DNA of 5,656 nt from Anaerolineae bacterium (lineage in GTDB: Bacteria; Chloroflexota; Anaerolineae; Promineifilales; Promineifilaceae): positions 1 to 5,656 of the forward strand of contig JACSSI010000365.1 of assembly GCA_014879345.1 (NCBI GenBank), written 5' to 3'. Every line of letters begins with the position of its first letter. Positions within the stretch are counted from its first letter, which is position 1. Shown piece after piece: positions 4,226 to 5,656 of the stretch. The position numbers were made by a program, and so were the translations under genes. A model generated the notes under the pieces. It was not told where the DNA came from. It saw only the letters and a list, made by a program, of their open reading frames with translations, and made no database searches.

Positions 4226-5581
4226 CTATTCGCTAAATTTATCAAAACGCTGCCACACTTCGGCGGCTAATTCACGGCTACGCGCCGTGATTTCTGCCTC
4301 GTTGAGGGTGAGCAGTTCCCGGTCTTTCATCAGAATTTTTCCGCCGGCAATGGTGGTTGTTACCAGGTCGGCTTCAAAGCCAAAGATGATGTGCCAGGGC
4401 AAGTTCCCTGCTGACAATGGTGTCGTCGCATGATAATCAACAAAAATGACATCAGCCGCCGCCCCTACTGAGAGTTTGCCAATCGGTACTTCCGGCCAGA
4501 AGATACCAGCCAGTGCCGCGTTGTTGTTAATCGCCATTTGCACGATGTCCATGCCATTGCCCCGGCGCGGGTCACGATGAGCCGCTTTGTGGTACAAGTA
4601 GGCCGCCTTCCACTCAGCCCACATGTTGTTGCTGAAACCATCGTTGCCCAGGCACACCGGAATGCCCAGACGCATCATGCCTTCGATGTCGGCTGCACCC
4701 ACGGCGTTGTTCATATTGCTGCGCGGTTGATGTGTCACCCAGGTGCCAGTCTGTGCCAACAACTCTTTTTCGGCGGCATCAATATGGATAGCATGAGCCA
4801 CAATGCTTTTCGGCCCCAGTATGCCAGCATCTGCCAATCTATCTACCACACGCACGCCATATTTGTAGAGTGAATCGTATTCATCTGATTCATGTTCGGC
4901 AACGTGAATATGGAAGCCGGTATCCAAATCCTTGGCTGCATCGGCACAGGCATGAAGGGTTTCGTCGCTGATGGAGAGGGAGGCATGCAGTCCAAACGTG
5001 CCAGCCAGCATGGGGTTGCCCCGCTCTTTGAGTGAATGTAAGAAGCGGATGTTTTCGTCGATGCCGGCTTGCGCCCCATAAGCGCCATTTCGATCTGTTA
5101 CTTCGTAGCAAAGGGCTGCCCGCAATCCTGACTGGATGACTGCTTCTGCTACCTGGTCGAGCGAGTTGTTGATGGCATTGGGGCTGGCGTGATGGTCGAT
5201 GAGGGTGGTTGTGCCATGTTTGATGGCATCTACCAGGCAAACCAGGGCGCTGTATTCCACATCAATATCAAGCAGGGCGCGGTCTAGTCGCCACCAAAGC
5301 CGTTCTAAAATATCTGGAAAATCTTTGGGGGCAGGGCCTGGTATGCCCATGCCTCGCGCAAATGCGCCATAAAAGTGGGTATGTGCGCAGATATTCCCGG
5401 GCATCACCAGTTGATTTCGCGCATCAAGTTGTGCTACTTCGGGGTATTTTTCGATGAGGGTGGCGCTGCTGCCCATGTCGGCGATGAGGCCGTCTTTTAG
5501 CAGCAAGGCTCCGTTTTCGATTATTTCATTTTCCGCTTGCCAGGTGACTAAACGGCCGTTTGTAATCAGTAAATCATTCAT
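4226..5581 (-). CDS. ssnA: SsnA-type amidohydrolase (putative aminohydrolase)
   Basis: A 451-residue cytosolic metal-dependent hydrolase of the amidohydrolase superfamily, close in length and text to E. coli SsnA. Shared stretches include LWWRLDRAL (95-103), IDHHASP (128-134), TDRN (162-165), ENIRF (176-180), RSNMNN (287-292) and the N-terminal VMPG (59-62). Metal ligands visible: His67 and His69 (AHTHF), His226 with the catalytic-type Glu229 (HIHVAE), His263 (VAHAIH) and Asp314 (GNDG). This is the pattern of deaminases and chlorohydrolases of the cytosine-deaminase/TrzN branch. The true substrate of SsnA is not settled, so only hydrolysis of an amino- or amide-bearing compound can be claimed. 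The start is ATG at 5581; AAGGAGAG lies upstream with a long 16-nt spacer, and no better in-frame start was seen. It lies on the same strand as npdG, 138 bp away across repeats, so co-transcription is uncertain. Confidence 0.88.
   Translation of the reverse strand: MNDLLITNGRLVTWQAENEIIENGALLLKDGLIADMGSSATLIEKYPEVAQLDARNQLVMPGNICAHTHFYGAFARGMGIPGPAPKDFPDILERLWWRLDRALLDIDVEYSALVCLVDAIKHGTTTLIDHHASPNAINNSLDQVAEAVIQSGLRAALCYEVTDRNGAYGAQAGIDENIRFLHSLKERGNPMLAGTFGLHASLSISDETLHACADAAKDLDTGFHIHVAEHESDEYDSLYKYGVRVVDRLADAGILGPKSIVAHAIHIDAAEKELLAQTGTWVTHQPRSNMNNAVGAADIEGMMRLGIPVCLGNDGFSNNMWAEWKAAYLYHKAAHRDPRRGNGMDIVQMAINNNAALAGIFWPEVPIGKLSVGAAADVIFVDYHATTPLSAGNLPWHIIFGFEADLVTTTIAGGKILMKDRELLTLNEAEITARSRELAAEVWQRFDKFSE
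5551..5560. repeat. Iterated palindrome AACGGCCGTT, copy 8
   Basis: Perfect 10-bp copy at the 5' end of ssnA, read as Asn-Gly-Arg (8-10). Confidence 0.8.
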
Positions 5582-5595
5582 AGCGTGGATTGTAA

Positions 5596-5603
5596 CTCTC
5601 CTT
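5596..5603 (-). promoter_or_regulatory. Possible ribosome-binding site for ssnA, unusually distant
   Basis: AAGGAGAG on the minus strand has its core 16 nt before the ATG at 5581. This is far for a normal site, yet no alternative start codon lies closer in frame. The remaining bases to 5656 hold no gene that can be supported; a TATGAT at 5646-5641 could be a -10 box, but its -35 would be outside the window. Confidence 0.35.
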
Positions 5604-5656
5604 GTTGGGGATGCAATGATTGAACGCCTAACAAGCGCAAATCATAAACTTCTCAT

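Noticed and set aside
5578..5655. Minus-strand frame ending in TGA that overlaps the ssnA ATG by four bases
   Set aside because: An in-frame TGA at 5655-5653 leaves room for only about 24 codons with no ATG, and part of it is the ssnA ribosome-binding region.
1..5656. CRISPR array, tRNA, rRNA, insertion sequence or defence system
   Set aside because: No regularly spaced direct repeats, cloverleaf, transposase, terminal repeats or defence-type protein motifs were seen.

Overview
The window looks like an ordinary chromosomal stretch from a bacterium, most likely a member of the Chloroflexota (Anaerolineae/Ardenticatenia-like). This is inferred, not proven. The grounds are a lipoprotein with a long Thr/Pro-rich spacer of the kind common in that phylum, two coenzyme F420 genes, a mid-range GC content, and a penicillin-binding-protein tail. 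No transposase, integrase, tRNA, rRNA or CRISPR array was seen.

Layout. Plus strand: the last 28 codons of a probable penicillin-binding protein (2-88); a promoter region with two dyads (179-227); a 63-residue antitoxin-like small protein (272-463); a long hairpin with a T-run (498-567); an HD-domain phosphohydrolase-like protein (630-1289). Minus strand, converging on these: ssnA-type amidohydrolase (4226-5581); a 138-bp repeat-rich gap; npdG (F420-dependent NADP reductase) and cofE (F420-0:L-glutamate ligase), overlapping by ATGA (4087 to 2658); an intrinsic-terminator-like hairpin; and a lipoprotein with a clan GH-A glycoside-hydrolase-like domain (2606-1368). The start of that last gene was moved from the longest frame to a TTG with a good ribosome-binding site.

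How the genes fit. npdG and cofE form a translationally coupled pair: CofE finishes coenzyme F420 by adding glutamate, and NpdG exchanges hydride between F420 and NADP. The HD protein, the amidohydrolase and the glycoside-hydrolase-like lipoprotein have no clear shared pathway with them. The small antitoxin-like gene has no toxin partner in the window.

The most striking signal is not a gene. A perfect 10-bp palindrome, AACGGCCGTT, occurs six times and its 8-bp core ACGGCCGT eight times, plus one near copy. All lie inside coding sequence and fall in all three reading frames (Thr-Ala-Val, Asn-Gly-Arg, Arg-Pro-Phe). This looks like a highly iterated palindrome, analogous in behaviour to cyanobacterial HIP1 (GCGATCGC). 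No complete new multi-gene system was found.
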